DNA from: Candidatus Cryptobacteroides onthequi
GTDB taxonomy: Bacteria; Bacteroidota; Bacteroidia; Bacteroidales; UBA932
Length of the DNA stretch: 64,000 nt
Direction of reading: 5' to 3'
Assembly: GCA_018066125.1 (NCBI GenBank)
Contig: JAGHSA010000003.1
Span: 1 to 64,000, forward strand
In this document: one piece after another, positions 26,907 to 36,377 of the stretch
How the letters are laid out: each line of letters starts with the position of its first letter
How positions within the stretch are numbered: position 1 is the stretch's first letter
Position numbers and translations under genes: made by a program
The notes under the pieces: generated by a model
Database searches by the model: none
What the model was told of the DNA's origin: nothing
What the model saw: only the letters and a program-made list of their open reading frames with translations

Positions 26907-28166
26907 ATGGACTTGAGAAGAGCTTTCTCCATACTTGCAGCACTTGCCTGTCTGTCCACTGCCGCCAAGGCCGGGGATAACGGGAAGAGTGGCGTCACCT
27001 GCCTGGTGGGACCGTGTCTGGGGTACAGCACAAACCATGGCACCCAATACGGCGCCAGCTGCACCCTGGTGGATTTCGGAGACGGATCAAGCTATCCCAA
27101 CTATCGCCAGAAGGCATATTTGGAGGCATCGAGGTACACCAAAGGAAAGACAAACCTGAAGGGCGTATATGACTCGGGATGCCTCATCCCCGGCGCACGG
27201 TTCTCGGCCATACTCGCGTATCAGGCCACTCCCCTGTACAGCTTCTACGGATTCAACGGTTCAGCGACAGAGTACGACCCGTCACTCGACAGAGTGGACG
27301 GCAACACCTTCTACAACTTCGGGAGAGACATCTTCAAGGCTGCTGCAAACATGCAGTTCAGCCTGGTAGAGGGCCTGAAATGGGCTTTCGGCGTGAACTA
27401 CATGTCATACAAGATCTTCGATGTCCCGGACGCATTCAGCTCGCACCCGATGAACAGCCTCTACCAGTCGTATCTGACCAGCGGCACCATCAGGCAGGAG
27501 GAAGCACACGGCGGAAAGCGTTTCGAGATGAACACGGGGTTTGTATACGACACCCGTGATGCTTTCACCACCCCGTCAAGGGGAATCTGGTCAGAGTTGT
27601 ACCTCACCGGATCGCCGGATGTATTCAGGGATTCGTACAGATATCTGAGACTCAGCGCACACTTCAGGCACTATGTACCTCTCGCCGACAATGACCGTCT
27701 GACTTTCGCATATCACCTTGCTTATCAGGGAATCATCGCGGGAGACGCACCGTTCTATGTGCAGCAGAACATCACAGAGCTCATTTTCAAGAAGGTCGCA
27801 AGCGAAGGACTTGGAAGCAAGAACACCATCCGAGGCACACTCAGCAACCGCTACATAGGCAACAGCTATGCGTGGGCCAATTTCGAGATGCGCATCAAGC
27901 TCTTCAGCTTCAACGCGTTCAGGCATATGTTCTACATAGCTGCGAACCCATTCCTTGACATGGGCGCCATCACCTCGCCATACCGTCTCGACGCAGAACG
28001 CGGCTCTGCGCTTTACAAGAAGGCCACCATGCTCCACGAAAGTGCGGGCATAGGCGGGAAACTGGTCATGAACAGGAATTTCGTGGCCTCCATCGAATTT
28101 GCAAAACCGTTCCACAAGGAAGACGGCAAGATGGGATTCACCCTCGGCACAAACTACATGTTCTGA
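26907..28166 (+). CDS. Omp85/BamA-like outer-membrane beta-barrel without POTRA domains
   Basis: A 419-residue outer-membrane protein with a signal peptide (MDLRRAFSILAALACLSTAAKA). The C-terminal two-thirds match the bacterial surface antigen (D15) family: alternating aromatic strands, FVYDTRDAFTTPSRGIW, the L6-loop motif IRGTLSNRYIG, and a terminal Phe (NYMF), the Omp85 C-terminal signal. At about 400 residues it has no room for POTRA domains, unlike BamA or TamA. Related short barrels are common in Bacteroidetes and of unknown function; some may export lipids or proteins. Its stop codon abuts the convergent GH20 stop (TGATCA). Confidence 0.75.
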   Translation: MDLRRAFSILAALACLSTAAKAGDNGKSGVTCLVGPCLGYSTNHGTQYGASCTLVDFGDGSSYPNYRQKAYLEASRYTKGKTNLKGVYDSGCLIPGARFSAILAYQATPLYSFYGFNGSATEYDPSLDRVDGNTFYNFGRDIFKAAANMQFSLVEGLKWAFGVNYMSYKIFDVPDAFSSHPMNSLYQSYLTSGTIRQEEAHGGKRFEMNTGFVYDTRDAFTTPSRGIWSELYLTGSPDVFRDSYRYLRLSAHFRHYVPLADNDRLTFAYHLAYQGIIAGDAPFYVQQNITELIFKKVASEGLGSKNTIRGTLSNRYIGNSYAWANFEMRIKLFSFNAFRHMFYIAANPFLDMGAITSPYRLDAERGSALYKKATMLHESAGIGGKLVMNRNFVASIEFAKPFHKEDGKMGFTLGTNYMF

Positions 28167-29675
28167 TCATGGAGCGAGAGTGCGGTCCGCATCAGGCTCA
28201 GTGATCACCTGATAGTCATACCATCCGGTATGCCTGTACTCCGTCTGCTTCATATCCCATCCTATCTGCCTGAGATGAGTCGCGACTCTCAGCAGCATGG
28301 AGTTGTATCCGGAGGTCGAAAACTTCGGATCACGGTTCCAGCAGGCCTCTGCCAATTGTGAGAACATCTCAGCCAGCTTCGTGCCATAGGCATGATGCCA
28401 TGTAGTACCCAGCACACCGAATAGACCGGCAGATGAAGCGTATCTGCCCTGGGCACGTATACCCTGGATATTGTCCCACGGACAGCTGAGGACATCGAAA
28501 CCCTGATGGTTGAAGAAGTCAAGTGTCGGGTAGGAGTCTGCCACAGGGCCGTAGAACCAGTCGCAGATGACGATATCGCGCGGAAGGCCTTCAAGAGCCT
28601 TTGCGGTATACTCCGTGCCGTTGGCATAAAATCCTTTCCATCTCTGATCACCCCTCTCCAGGAGCATGTCGTGCCACATCATGGCGCGAGAGCCCTTGGA
28701 TTTGAGGTAATCACTGATGGCTGTGAGATGTCTGACTACCAATTCATGATATGGCACCGCAATGCAGTCCGGGCAGCTCGGCGCCTCTGCCTCGTCGCAG
28801 CCGATATGGAAGAATGGAGGGTTGCCGAATGCATCCAGCATCTCAGAGATCAGGGCAAGCTGCAGCTTCAGGGTCTCCGGATTTGAAAGGCACCAGTTCC
28901 ATCCGCCCTCCGGTTCGAAGAGAGGCTGGTACTGAGGTGCGAAGTCAAGAACGGCGTGTTTGCCGGAGCGTATGCGCGATCCGCTGGCATGACCGAAGAC
29001 ATTGAGCTGTGGGATGAGACACACACCCAGGTCGCCGGCTATGTCCCTTAGCCTTTTCAGCTCTTCCTTTGTCATCCTGCCGTCCGGCCAGCCGAACCAG
29101 GGAGCCACATCACTTCTGAATGTACCCCATGACTCGATGACCACATAATTGATCTTATAGTACGCCGCAAGGCGTATCATCCTCTCGATATCGGCCGCCT
29201 CCGTCTCTGGGAACCAGCACAGATGAACGCCGCGGAATCCCATTGCGGGGCAGTCCTTGACCTCAGCCTCAGGCACCGACCATCCCTGGACGGTCATGGT
29301 TCCGCGCGAAGGAATGGCGATCTGGCGGAGCGAATGGAGGGCGTTGCGGACACCGCCCAGAGTGGAGGCAGCTATGCGCACCTCGCCACCGGTGATGTCG
29401 AGAGTATAGGCATCAGGGGCCATGTCACCTCTGAAACGCTTCATCCTGATCTCAGGCGCGTGCTCTCCATACCACAGTCTGAGGTGTGAGGACGCCCATT
29501 CCTGCGCACCCGATCCCCCGGATGTCTCTATCACGACACTTTTCATGGGCGAATAGTCAGTGGCCGATATGCGGCACTCGGCAGGTGCCGGGCATATGGT
29601 CGGAGCATAGGACTCCGCAAATGAAGGCGCAGTCATCGCCAGCGCCATGGCAACAGTCAGGAGCATGCGTTTCAT
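28167..29675 (-). CDS. GH20 beta-N-acetylhexosaminidase-like enzyme
   Basis: A 502-residue exported protein (signal MKRMLLTVAMALAMTAPSFA). Residues about 30-130 form the non-catalytic GH20b domain; from MGFRGVHLCWFPE (about residue 140) the GH20 barrel begins. The catalytic Asp-Glu pair is present in HIGCDEAEAP near residue 290, and the MMWHDMLLERG segment is a typical later barrel strand. GH20 enzymes release terminal beta-GlcNAc or GalNAc by substrate-assisted catalysis. It lies 14 bases after the GH99-like gene on the same strand, so the two are probably co-transcribed and act on the same N-glycan-like material. Confidence 0.82.
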   Translation of the reverse strand: MKRMLLTVAMALAMTAPSFAESYAPTICPAPAECRISATDYSPMKSVVIETSGGSGAQEWASSHLRLWYGEHAPEIRMKRFRGDMAPDAYTLDITGGEVRIAASTLGGVRNALHSLRQIAIPSRGTMTVQGWSVPEAEVKDCPAMGFRGVHLCWFPETEAADIERMIRLAAYYKINYVVIESWGTFRSDVAPWFGWPDGRMTKEELKRLRDIAGDLGVCLIPQLNVFGHASGSRIRSGKHAVLDFAPQYQPLFEPEGGWNWCLSNPETLKLQLALISEMLDAFGNPPFFHIGCDEAEAPSCPDCIAVPYHELVVRHLTAISDYLKSKGSRAMMWHDMLLERGDQRWKGFYANGTEYTAKALEGLPRDIVICDWFYGPVADSYPTLDFFNHQGFDVLSCPWDNIQGIRAQGRYASSAGLFGVLGTTWHHAYGTKLAEMFSQLAEACWNRDPKFSTSGYNSMLLRVATHLRQIGWDMKQTEYRHTGWYDYQVITEPDADRTLAP

Positions 29676-29689
29676 CTTCAGTTCCGTTT

Positions 29690-30853
29690 TTATCTGAATA
29701 CTCTCTTCACCGCCTCGAGGAAGCCGTAGCCATAATCCTCATCAGGCTCGAGGTAGCTGCCCTCCGACCATTCGTTCCAGGCATTGATGGTCACAAGAGG
29801 CGCCTGGTCGGGATGAGCATCGACATAAGCCTTGGCCTTGCGGAGGAAGCCTTCGAACTTCTCCGGTGTGACACCGGTAACAGCCTTGGTGGCAGGTCCA
29901 GGGAAGCGTGGATTGTTGTCCCAATCCACGGAGACATGAGGGAAGTAAGGAACCGTGAAATCACGGTCAAACTCATCGTACTTGGCAACGGCCTCTTCAC
30001 CCCACTCCTGATACTCCTTGAGCGGAACGAAGTGGCACCACTGGTAGTTGGTGAGGCTCTCGAGTCCGAGATATTTCACAGTGTTGTCCTGAGTGTCGTT
30101 ATCGTCCCCAGGCACGCCGGAGAGGGTCTTCGGAAGAGCGTTCCACAGTATTGCCTGGATATGGAGACCCGGGAGGCCGGCATCCACACACTTCTTCCTC
30201 AGGGCGTCGAGCGCATCCTTCGCCTGCTCGATGCCACCCATTCCTCTGATGAAGGTGCTGAGCTCGTATATCGCAAACACAGGCTTGCCGTCGATGGTAT
30301 AGTAGTTCGGACGCTTGAAATAGTCGCGGATGAGATGGTCGGTGAAGCCGTCGAAGCTCTCGCGCGAAGTCTCGCCGCGCCAGTAGACCTGAGACTTGTC
30401 CGGATTGTGACGGTCCCAGTAGCTGTTGGCTGTATGGTTGGCCCACATCAGGTAGAACTTCATCTTGCCGCAGTTCTTCGCCTTGAGGAAGGCGTTCACG
30501 GCATCCTCAAGGAAAGGTCTGCCGTCATACCAGTACCAGTCGAAGATGAAGGTGTTCACGCCATATTTCGTGGCTGTGCTGATGATTTTCTCCTGCATCT
30601 TCGGATCAGACTCGTCATAGTAGCCCCAGAGAGGCACGCGCGGCTGGCGGTGGCCCTCATACTTCGGCTTGGCATTGTAGATGGCCTCCCACTCCCCTTT
30701 CCCGTCCGGGAAGAGTCCGATCTCCGCCCAGCGGGGATCGTTGTGGTATGCGGGCCAGATATAGGCAGCCACATCATATTTCTGAGGTCGGCTGCAGGAT
30801 GCAGCCATGAAGAGAGCCGCGATGGCAAGGATGATGGTCAGGAATCGTTTCAT
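29690..30853 (-). CDS. GH99-like (WbsX-type) lipoprotein
   Basis: A 387-residue protein starting at the ATG at 30853 (an in-frame ATG at 30859 is also possible), with the lipoprotein signal MKRFLTIILAIAALFMAASC. The core matches the glycosyltransferase WbsX/GH99-like domain (PF14307): YIWPAYHNDPRW near residue 35, FIFDWYWYDGRPFLE near 120, and ending NAWNEWSEGSYLEPD. GH99 enzymes are endo-alpha-mannosidases; the WbsX-like relatives are less characterised. With the GH20 gene directly downstream and a GH38 mannosidase elsewhere in the window, a role in mannose-containing glycan breakdown is plausible. Confidence 0.75.
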   Translation of the reverse strand: MKRFLTIILAIAALFMAASCSRPQKYDVAAYIWPAYHNDPRWAEIGLFPDGKGEWEAIYNAKPKYEGHRQPRVPLWGYYDESDPKMQEKIISTATKYGVNTFIFDWYWYDGRPFLEDAVNAFLKAKNCGKMKFYLMWANHTANSYWDRHNPDKSQVYWRGETSRESFDGFTDHLIRDYFKRPNYYTIDGKPVFAIYELSTFIRGMGGIEQAKDALDALRKKCVDAGLPGLHIQAILWNALPKTLSGVPGDDNDTQDNTVKYLGLESLTNYQWCHFVPLKEYQEWGEEAVAKYDEFDRDFTVPYFPHVSVDWDNNPRFPGPATKAVTGVTPEKFEGFLRKAKAYVDAHPDQAPLVTINAWNEWSEGSYLEPDEDYGYGFLEAVKRVFR

Positions 30854-30985
30854 AGTCATGCACAAATGTGAGAACTATCAAATTTACGAAAAAAGAAAGA
30901 AGTACACACACAATCGCTCAATGGACTGATAAGGACAGGCTGAAAAAACAGGACCTTTCTCCCTGATCAGCAGCCCCTCCAGTAA

Positions 30986-31390
30986 GTAATTCTACTTTTT
31001 TTCCCCGTCAGGGCAGCCCGATGGCTTTGCTTTTACTACCATATGTTCCAAAACTGCACTAAATTGCAGTCTGTCCCTGACATCAAGGCAACCAGCTTAG
31101 ATGAATCTTGCTTCGAGGGCATGTTCTATGATTGCTCAAATCTGGTAAATGGTCCAGTCCTTACCTCACCTATGCTTTCTCAGTACTGCTATAGTGAGAT
31201 GTTCTACGGCTGCAAGAAACTTGAGAGCCTGACTGTCCTGGCAACCAATATCTCAGCTTACGGATGTTTGACGGATTGGTTGAGAAGTGCATCTGCAAAC
31301 GGCGTGCTTTGTCGTCCAGCATCAATGGCCGGGAAGTATCCGACAGGAGTTTCCGGACTTCCATCTGGTTGGACAGAAATCGACTATTAG
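30986..31390 (+). pseudogene. Truncated BspA-like leucine-rich repeat protein (C-terminal remnant)
   Basis: An open frame from just after a stop at 30983 to 31390. It encodes at least three repeats of the BspA/Bacteroides LRR type, each with a Cys-Tyr or Cys-Phe, MF, then Cys pattern (YYHMFQNCTKL, CFEGMFYDCSNL, CYSEMFYGCKKL), and ends with a typical C-terminal capping segment (GLPSGWTEIDY). There is no start codon before the repeats and no signal peptide, and full-length members have many more repeats. It is therefore the 3' end of a surface protein gene whose 5' part has been lost. A terminator follows. Confidence 0.65.
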
Positions 31391-31433
31391 TCACAAATAG
31401 AACTTATACGCTGATAAACTTCGTTCATATCAG

Positions 31434-31466
31434 AGACCGCGGCATTCATGTCGCGGTCTTGTTTTG
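31434..31466 (+). terminator. Terminator after the LRR remnant
   Basis: AGACCGCG (31434-31441) pairs with CGCGGTCT (31452-31459), followed by TGTTTTG. Confidence 0.6.
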
Positions 31467-31532
31467 TGCAAGAATGAACACAAGTCCGAAAAAATCACTA
31501 GATTAGATGCTGTCAACGAAAATCACTACAAC

Positions 31533-31970
31533 ATGAAGATTGAGGAACTGGAAACATATTGCGAGAAGGACAGGGTGGATCTGGATGCATTGATGCATGA
31601 GCTGAGCACCAACAGCGGATGCGACGGAGATACGCTCCACAATGCCATCAATGACCAAGGATGCCACATTTACGTGATCAGAGATGAAGGGAGGATCGTC
31701 GCATCCGGATGCCTATGCGTGGCACACAGCACCGAGATGCGCCTTGGATTCGTGGAGTCAATCTGCGTATGTTCTACCATGCGTGGCCAGAGACTCGGCC
31801 GCCATCTGATCGAGCACATCATATCGGAGGCACGGCTCATGGGCGTGCAGAAACTGCATCTCACAAGCCATCCATCCCGGATTGCGGCCAACAAACTCTA
31901 CCAGTCTCTGGGCTTTGAGCTGCGTGACACCAACGACTACAGGATGGTCCTGCAGCATCTCTTCAAATGA
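31533..31970 (+). CDS. GNAT family N-acetyltransferase
   Basis: A 145-residue GNAT protein starting MKIEELETYCEK; the ATG at 31533 is preferred because upstream codons overlap the terminator. The central strand VESICVCSTMRGQRLGRHLIEHII carries the acetyl-CoA loop Q/R-x-x-G-x-G in the form RGQRLGR, followed by the late-strand motif NKLYQSLGFELRD. The size and layout fit small-molecule acetyltransferases. It is 28 bases upstream of a lipoprotein tyrosine phosphatase gene. Confidence 0.8.
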   Translation: MKIEELETYCEKDRVDLDALMHELSTNSGCDGDTLHNAINDQGCHIYVIRDEGRIVASGCLCVAHSTEMRLGFVESICVCSTMRGQRLGRHLIEHIISEARLMGVQKLHLTSHPSRIAANKLYQSLGFELRDTNDYRMVLQHLFK

Positions 31971-31998
31971 CAAGGGCACGATACAATCTAACAGGGCA

Positions 31999-33489
31999 AT
32001 GAAACATAAGGGCATCAATTTAGCAATCATACTGGCACTGTCATGTGCCTTCACGACCGGATGCGGAACGGCAAGAAGCAGTTCAGGGACAAATGAAGGG
32101 ACAGAGACATTCAATATCGAGAACCCTGCCGCAGCGGCAATCATGGCAGGTTCGGACGCTGCATTCGACGGCAGGCCCAGCACTCCGATGACTCAGGGAC
32201 AGTACCAGACCGCCAACGCAGAGACATCATACAGATCGGACCAGCCTGCCATGAAGACCATCAGCTTTGAGTGCAAGTCTCCGAAAACGCACATGACCGC
32301 ATCGGTATTCATGTCAAGGGACAAAGCATTCAAGGACGTAATCCTGATGGACACGATATCCCTAAGCAAAAAGGAAAACGGCATATTCAAAGGCAGTTAT
32401 ACATTCCGCAACATGGTACCGGGACAGACCTTCCACTACATGGTCTGCGACGGCAAGACAGGAGGACACTGTCTCGCCAAGGGATCGTTCCGTGCCACTG
32501 GGCAGCTGAGAATGATAGGAATCGATGATGGTTTTAACATCCGTGACCTAGGAGGATGGAAGGGACTTGGTGGCAGGACGCTGCGGTACGAGAGCATCTA
32601 TCGCGGCGGCTCTCTCGGAGGCACGGACATGTACGGCGCGACTGACGGGACCCTCTCGGAGGAGGCGGCTAAGGAACTCAGGCGCATAGGCATACGCGCC
32701 CAGCTCGATCTGCGCGCAGCCACCGATGAGGGCAAGTATGCAGGAGAGAAAAGTTTCCACTCATACGCCCGCGACTACACCACCCTGTCCGGAGCCGACT
32801 ATTGCCAGACCCAGACCGACTACGGCGCCTACAACGAGGACGCGTCTGTAATCAGCGACATCGCATGGATCATATATGAGCTCCGCAATGGGCGTCCGGT
32901 ATATTTCAACTGCCGCCAGGGTGCCGACCGCACCGGCACGATAGCCTTTGTGATCGAGGGGCTGACAGGTTGTTTTCAGGCCGCGAACAGTCACGGAGCC
33001 AACCAGATGGCCATTGACTACGAGCTCACAAGCTTCTCCCGCGCAGAACTGGTCGACAAAGCCGCAAAGGAGAATTCAGGCATACGAGGATCTGACGAGG
33101 CATTCAGCAGCAAGGACAAGCTCTTCCGAAAGCTGATGTACATGGAAGCGGACGACGTGACGTTCAGGCACAGCTATGACGACGAGACCGGCAACACCAA
33201 AGCCAACATGCTCGCAATCCAGGAGCGCTGCTACTACTATCTCAACCGCTACTGGAGCACGCACGAGCCGCACGGAGGCAGCAACGCCGTAAACTCAGCC
33301 GTATGCATAGACGATGATGACATCGACTGGTTCATCAGATATATGCTCGGCCTCTCAGAGAGGGAATACGCGCGCTTCAAGCCATCCTGGGCACGGTCCT
33401 GGGACGGGACTGAGGTCGCGGGACAAGCCTACGACCTCAGACACATAGGAGAAGCAAATGCCAAAGTGGTCAGATACTCCTCCGAATAA
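31999..33489 (+). CDS. Secreted tyrosine-phosphatase-like lipoprotein
   Basis: A 496-residue protein starting at 31999 (MKHKGINLAI), with the lipoprotein signal ending TTGC (Cys22). Residues about 85-170 look like a beta-sandwich (Fn3-like) domain; from GFNIRDLGGW (about 179) the fold matches the bacterial tyrosine phosphatase family PF13350 (Y_phosphatase3). The active-site P-loop is NCRQGADRTG, with Cys305 and Arg311 in the C-x5-R spacing. After the P-loop comes an unusually long C-terminal region (about 180 residues) with many Tyr, Asp and Arg residues. Location outside the cytoplasm suggests a substrate such as a phosphoinositide, sugar phosphate or host-derived phosphoester instead of cytosolic protein. 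Confidence 0.78.
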   Translation: MKHKGINLAIILALSCAFTTGCGTARSSSGTNEGTETFNIENPAAAAIMAGSDAAFDGRPSTPMTQGQYQTANAETSYRSDQPAMKTISFECKSPKTHMTASVFMSRDKAFKDVILMDTISLSKKENGIFKGSYTFRNMVPGQTFHYMVCDGKTGGHCLAKGSFRATGQLRMIGIDDGFNIRDLGGWKGLGGRTLRYESIYRGGSLGGTDMYGATDGTLSEEAAKELRRIGIRAQLDLRAATDEGKYAGEKSFHSYARDYTTLSGADYCQTQTDYGAYNEDASVISDIAWIIYELRNGRPVYFNCRQGADRTGTIAFVIEGLTGCFQAANSHGANQMAIDYELTSFSRAELVDKAAKENSGIRGSDEAFSSKDKLFRKLMYMEADDVTFRHSYDDETGNTKANMLAIQERCYYYLNRYWSTHEPHGGSNAVNSAVCIDDDDIDWFIRYMLGLSEREYARFKPSWARSWDGTEVAGQAYDLRHIGEANAKVVRYSSE

Positions 33490-36276
33490 CTATCTCAACT
33501 CCACGGATCCCGTCACGCCATTCGGCTGCAACGCGTCCGCAGACGTGTAGCCCGAATAGACGGTCGGTGTCCATCCGCGCCCGGGGACATGTACACGCTC
33601 ACCCTGGAAATAGTGCAGGCCGCTGGTGGTAACCCTCTCTTCGGCAGGAAGGGCACAATCCCCGATCAGACGGTTCTGCCATGTATTGGTAAAGCATATC
33701 TCTACGGTATTGGAGCCCGGCACGAGCGCCCCTGCGACATTGACTTCCCATGGCGCCGTCCATGCCACCCCGCAGTCGTGCCCATTGACATACACATGGA
33801 TGAGACCTCCCTTGACCTGACCTATGCTGAGAGTCCCGAGCCTGCGGGCTTCCTCTTCATCCAGTCCCACCGTCTGGGCGGCAATGACAGTACCAGAGAA
33901 ATGCTTCACATCGTCGTCACCGTCAAGAGTCAAGTCATGGAGATTTTCCCATACACGCGGCGATGGAGGTATGGCTGCAAGTGCCTTGTGATAACGGAAA
34001 GCCACGGTCCAAGGCCCATCCAAAGTGCGTCCGGAGACAGCTGTGGAGGGTGCTTCTTCAGCCTTTCCACAGGCATTGAACACCACAAACGCGGACCCGT
34101 TCTTCGGGAGACGGAGATGTACCAGGGTACGTCCGTCAGCTAGCGGCTCTGATGCCGCAGCAGTGCGGGCGGCAGTGACTGCATCCCACAACTGAACTTC
34201 TCCGCTTGCGCGAAAGATCATATCCGCATCACCCTCACCTGTCACGAAATATATGTCCGCATCTCGTCCTGGAGCGACATTCACTCGCCTGTGGACTGCA
34301 GGCCACGGACCTTCAAAGTCAGGAACCAGGCATCCACGGATCCTGTCCGCCACCGCTTCCTGCATGTCATCTGCCTCAGGTGCCTCGATCACGGTCACTC
34401 CGGCCCGCCGAAGTTCTTCGATCTTGGCGGCGACATCCACAGTGAGGCAATCGTCAAATTCCGGATCAACCACGAGAACAGAATAGGACATACCGTCAGG
34501 GAGAACGATGCGTCCACCAGCAGCATCGACGCGATGGAGAAGGACATCCGTGTTCATGAGATCCATGTTGAACCCCTCAGGAATGCGAGTCTTTGAGCTG
34601 TCGTAAGGCTGCTCTCTGTAATGACCCCAATGCTGGTAGCAGCGGTTGCCTCCCCAGACCGCGATATCTACGACAGGAAGTCCCTGCTGGAGCATGTACT
34701 GGCATCTGGTGATATAGTCTATGAAAGGCTTTGCGTCCGCCTGCCATGTGACATTGCGGTTGATATGGGTGCCGGCAAAGTACTCACCGCCAGGTGTGCC
34801 CATCTTTTCCGGCGAACACGTGAATGTGTGCCATACGAAGTGGTTGATGCCGTCCATAAATGCCTGGTCGCCGAAATGCTTGAGCGTATCCGGGTACATG
34901 CTCCAATGGTAGGTCATATGTGTGAACGCCTCCGTGGAAGCGCGGCGCCGGCCGTAGATGTGGGAGGCTGAGACCACGCCTTTATTGTGGTACTGGTGGT
35001 AGCTGCCACGCGGTTCCAGGCACCAGAACTCGCCCTGAGGCATATCATTGAGGGACAGGAACTCCAGCTGGTCGGCCTCCTGGAATATCTCGGGATTTCT
35101 TCTCCATGGCCCCCCGCATTCGGAATACATATTTACCCCGTACTCATGGCTGAGATCGCGCATGGTCTGGTAGAAATTGACACGGAACATGTCATTGCGG
35201 GCCTTTCGGTACTGGGCCATAAACTCGTCCAAAGCCCCGTCCTCCCCTATCTCGAAACCGGCGAGCATAGGCATCAGAGGCATCAGGTCACGTTCAGTGA
35301 ATTTCTTGAAGTCAGCCTCGAACTGCGGGGACCAGGTAGGCACCGCTCCTTCCCAGCTGACGCTGTAGAAATGTGTAAGGGTCTTGCCGATGAGGTCAGG
35401 CACGCGTTCCCTGAGAGGCTCGACGATGCGGCGTATATGTCTGGTGACAGCGGCTGGATCAAGAACGTCCACATCATGGCTGAACCCCGGAATGACGGAA
35501 CTGCCAAAACGGAGGCAGGTCCAGTTGCCTTCCAGGACAGTCCAGCTCACCTCATTGCCGGACACCATATCCCTGAGGTCGACAACCTCAAGCGCCTTTG
35601 CCACCATGGCTCCGGCCTCGCCATCCATCCTCGTACCGTGCCCGGCGGACATATTGTAGGAACCGTCTCCCGCCATTCTCCAGACGCCGTCCGCATCGAC
35701 GGGTCTGTCGTGTCTCACGGCGACTGCCGCGACATCATGGTAGTATGGAAGGTCAGGAGTGTCAAGGTTCAGATGCACGGCAGTACCGGAACTCAGAGGA
35801 AGCGCCTGATACATCAGCCTCTTGGGACTGTCCTCCCCGAGCTCCCACGGTCCCTTGAATGATCCTCCGCAATTTGAAAGGTTCATCGTGAACTGCAGGC
35901 CGAGGCTGTCGGCTTTGCGGAGGGCATAGCAGACGTTGTCCAGCCATTCACCGCTCATGAACTCTATCTCCGGAGCAGGCATCTTCACATGGTCATCGTC
36001 GTCCCAATAGCCACGGGGATCGATCAGGAGCAGGCCCCTGAATCCCAGATCGTGCATCGACTGAAGGTCGGCATCTATGGTCTCCCGGTCCACATGCCCG
36101 TTGATCCAGAACCAGTAGCACCATGGGTGATACTCATCAGACGGAGAGTCGAAGCCTTCGGCCAGAGCCGTATCCGCAGTGCGGGGCCCGCACGAGACGG
36201 TCATTGCCAGCATGAGGCATAATGCGGATGCTGCCGCGACAAGACTGCGGCGCACGGTATGAGAGATGATTGTCAT
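33490..36276 (-). CDS. GH106-like alpha-L-rhamnosidase lipoprotein
   Basis: A 928-residue protein starting at the ATG at 36276 (MTIISHTVRRSL), with a lipoprotein signal ending TVSC. The N-terminal barrel shows the family signature HPWCYWFWINGHVD and GFRGLLLIDPRG, followed by MNLSNCGGSFKGPWE; the C-terminal part ends in a beta-sandwich carbohydrate-binding-like domain (AWTAPWEVNVAG, then NTWQNRLIGD). Members act on alpha-L-rhamnosyl linkages, for example in pectic rhamnogalacturonan. The 866-residue-class gene at 38218-40674 is a distant paralogue. No response regulator or SusC/D pair is adjacent. Confidence 0.78.
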   Translation of the reverse strand: MTIISHTVRRSLVAAASALCLMLAMTVSCGPRTADTALAEGFDSPSDEYHPWCYWFWINGHVDRETIDADLQSMHDLGFRGLLLIDPRGYWDDDDHVKMPAPEIEFMSGEWLDNVCYALRKADSLGLQFTMNLSNCGGSFKGPWELGEDSPKRLMYQALPLSSGTAVHLNLDTPDLPYYHDVAAVAVRHDRPVDADGVWRMAGDGSYNMSAGHGTRMDGEAGAMVAKALEVVDLRDMVSGNEVSWTVLEGNWTCLRFGSSVIPGFSHDVDVLDPAAVTRHIRRIVEPLRERVPDLIGKTLTHFYSVSWEGAVPTWSPQFEADFKKFTERDLMPLMPMLAGFEIGEDGALDEFMAQYRKARNDMFRVNFYQTMRDLSHEYGVNMYSECGGPWRRNPEIFQEADQLEFLSLNDMPQGEFWCLEPRGSYHQYHNKGVVSASHIYGRRRASTEAFTHMTYHWSMYPDTLKHFGDQAFMDGINHFVWHTFTCSPEKMGTPGGEYFAGTHINRNVTWQADAKPFIDYITRCQYMLQQGLPVVDIAVWGGNRCYQHWGHYREQPYDSSKTRIPEGFNMDLMNTDVLLHRVDAAGGRIVLPDGMSYSVLVVDPEFDDCLTVDVAAKIEELRRAGVTVIEAPEADDMQEAVADRIRGCLVPDFEGPWPAVHRRVNVAPGRDADIYFVTGEGDADMIFRASGEVQLWDAVTAARTAAASEPLADGRTLVHLRLPKNGSAFVVFNACGKAEEAPSTAVSGRTLDGPWTVAFRYHKALAAIPPSPRVWENLHDLTLDGDDDVKHFSGTVIAAQTVGLDEEEARRLGTLSIGQVKGGLIHVYVNGHDCGVAWTAPWEVNVAGALVPGSNTVEICFTNTWQNRLIGDCALPAEERVTTSGLHYFQGERVHVPGRGWTPTVYSGYTSADALQPNGVTGSVELR

Positions 36277-36377
36277 TTCTGGATCTTGTGTGGTTGTGGG
36301 AATAAATATAACACCATTGGGGAACATTATCTCCATATTTTGCTATATTTATGGGACATAAACCAATAAAACGACGC

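Noticed and set aside
29486..30871. A 461-codon plus-strand ORF over the GH20 and GH99-like genes
   Set aside because: It runs antisense to two genes with clear signal peptides and family motifs; its own product is low-complexity in Val, Leu and Arg with no recognisable domain.
34987..35862. A 291-codon plus-strand ORF inside the GH106-like gene
   Set aside because: It is a mirror of the long GH106-like frame and encodes no recognisable protein.
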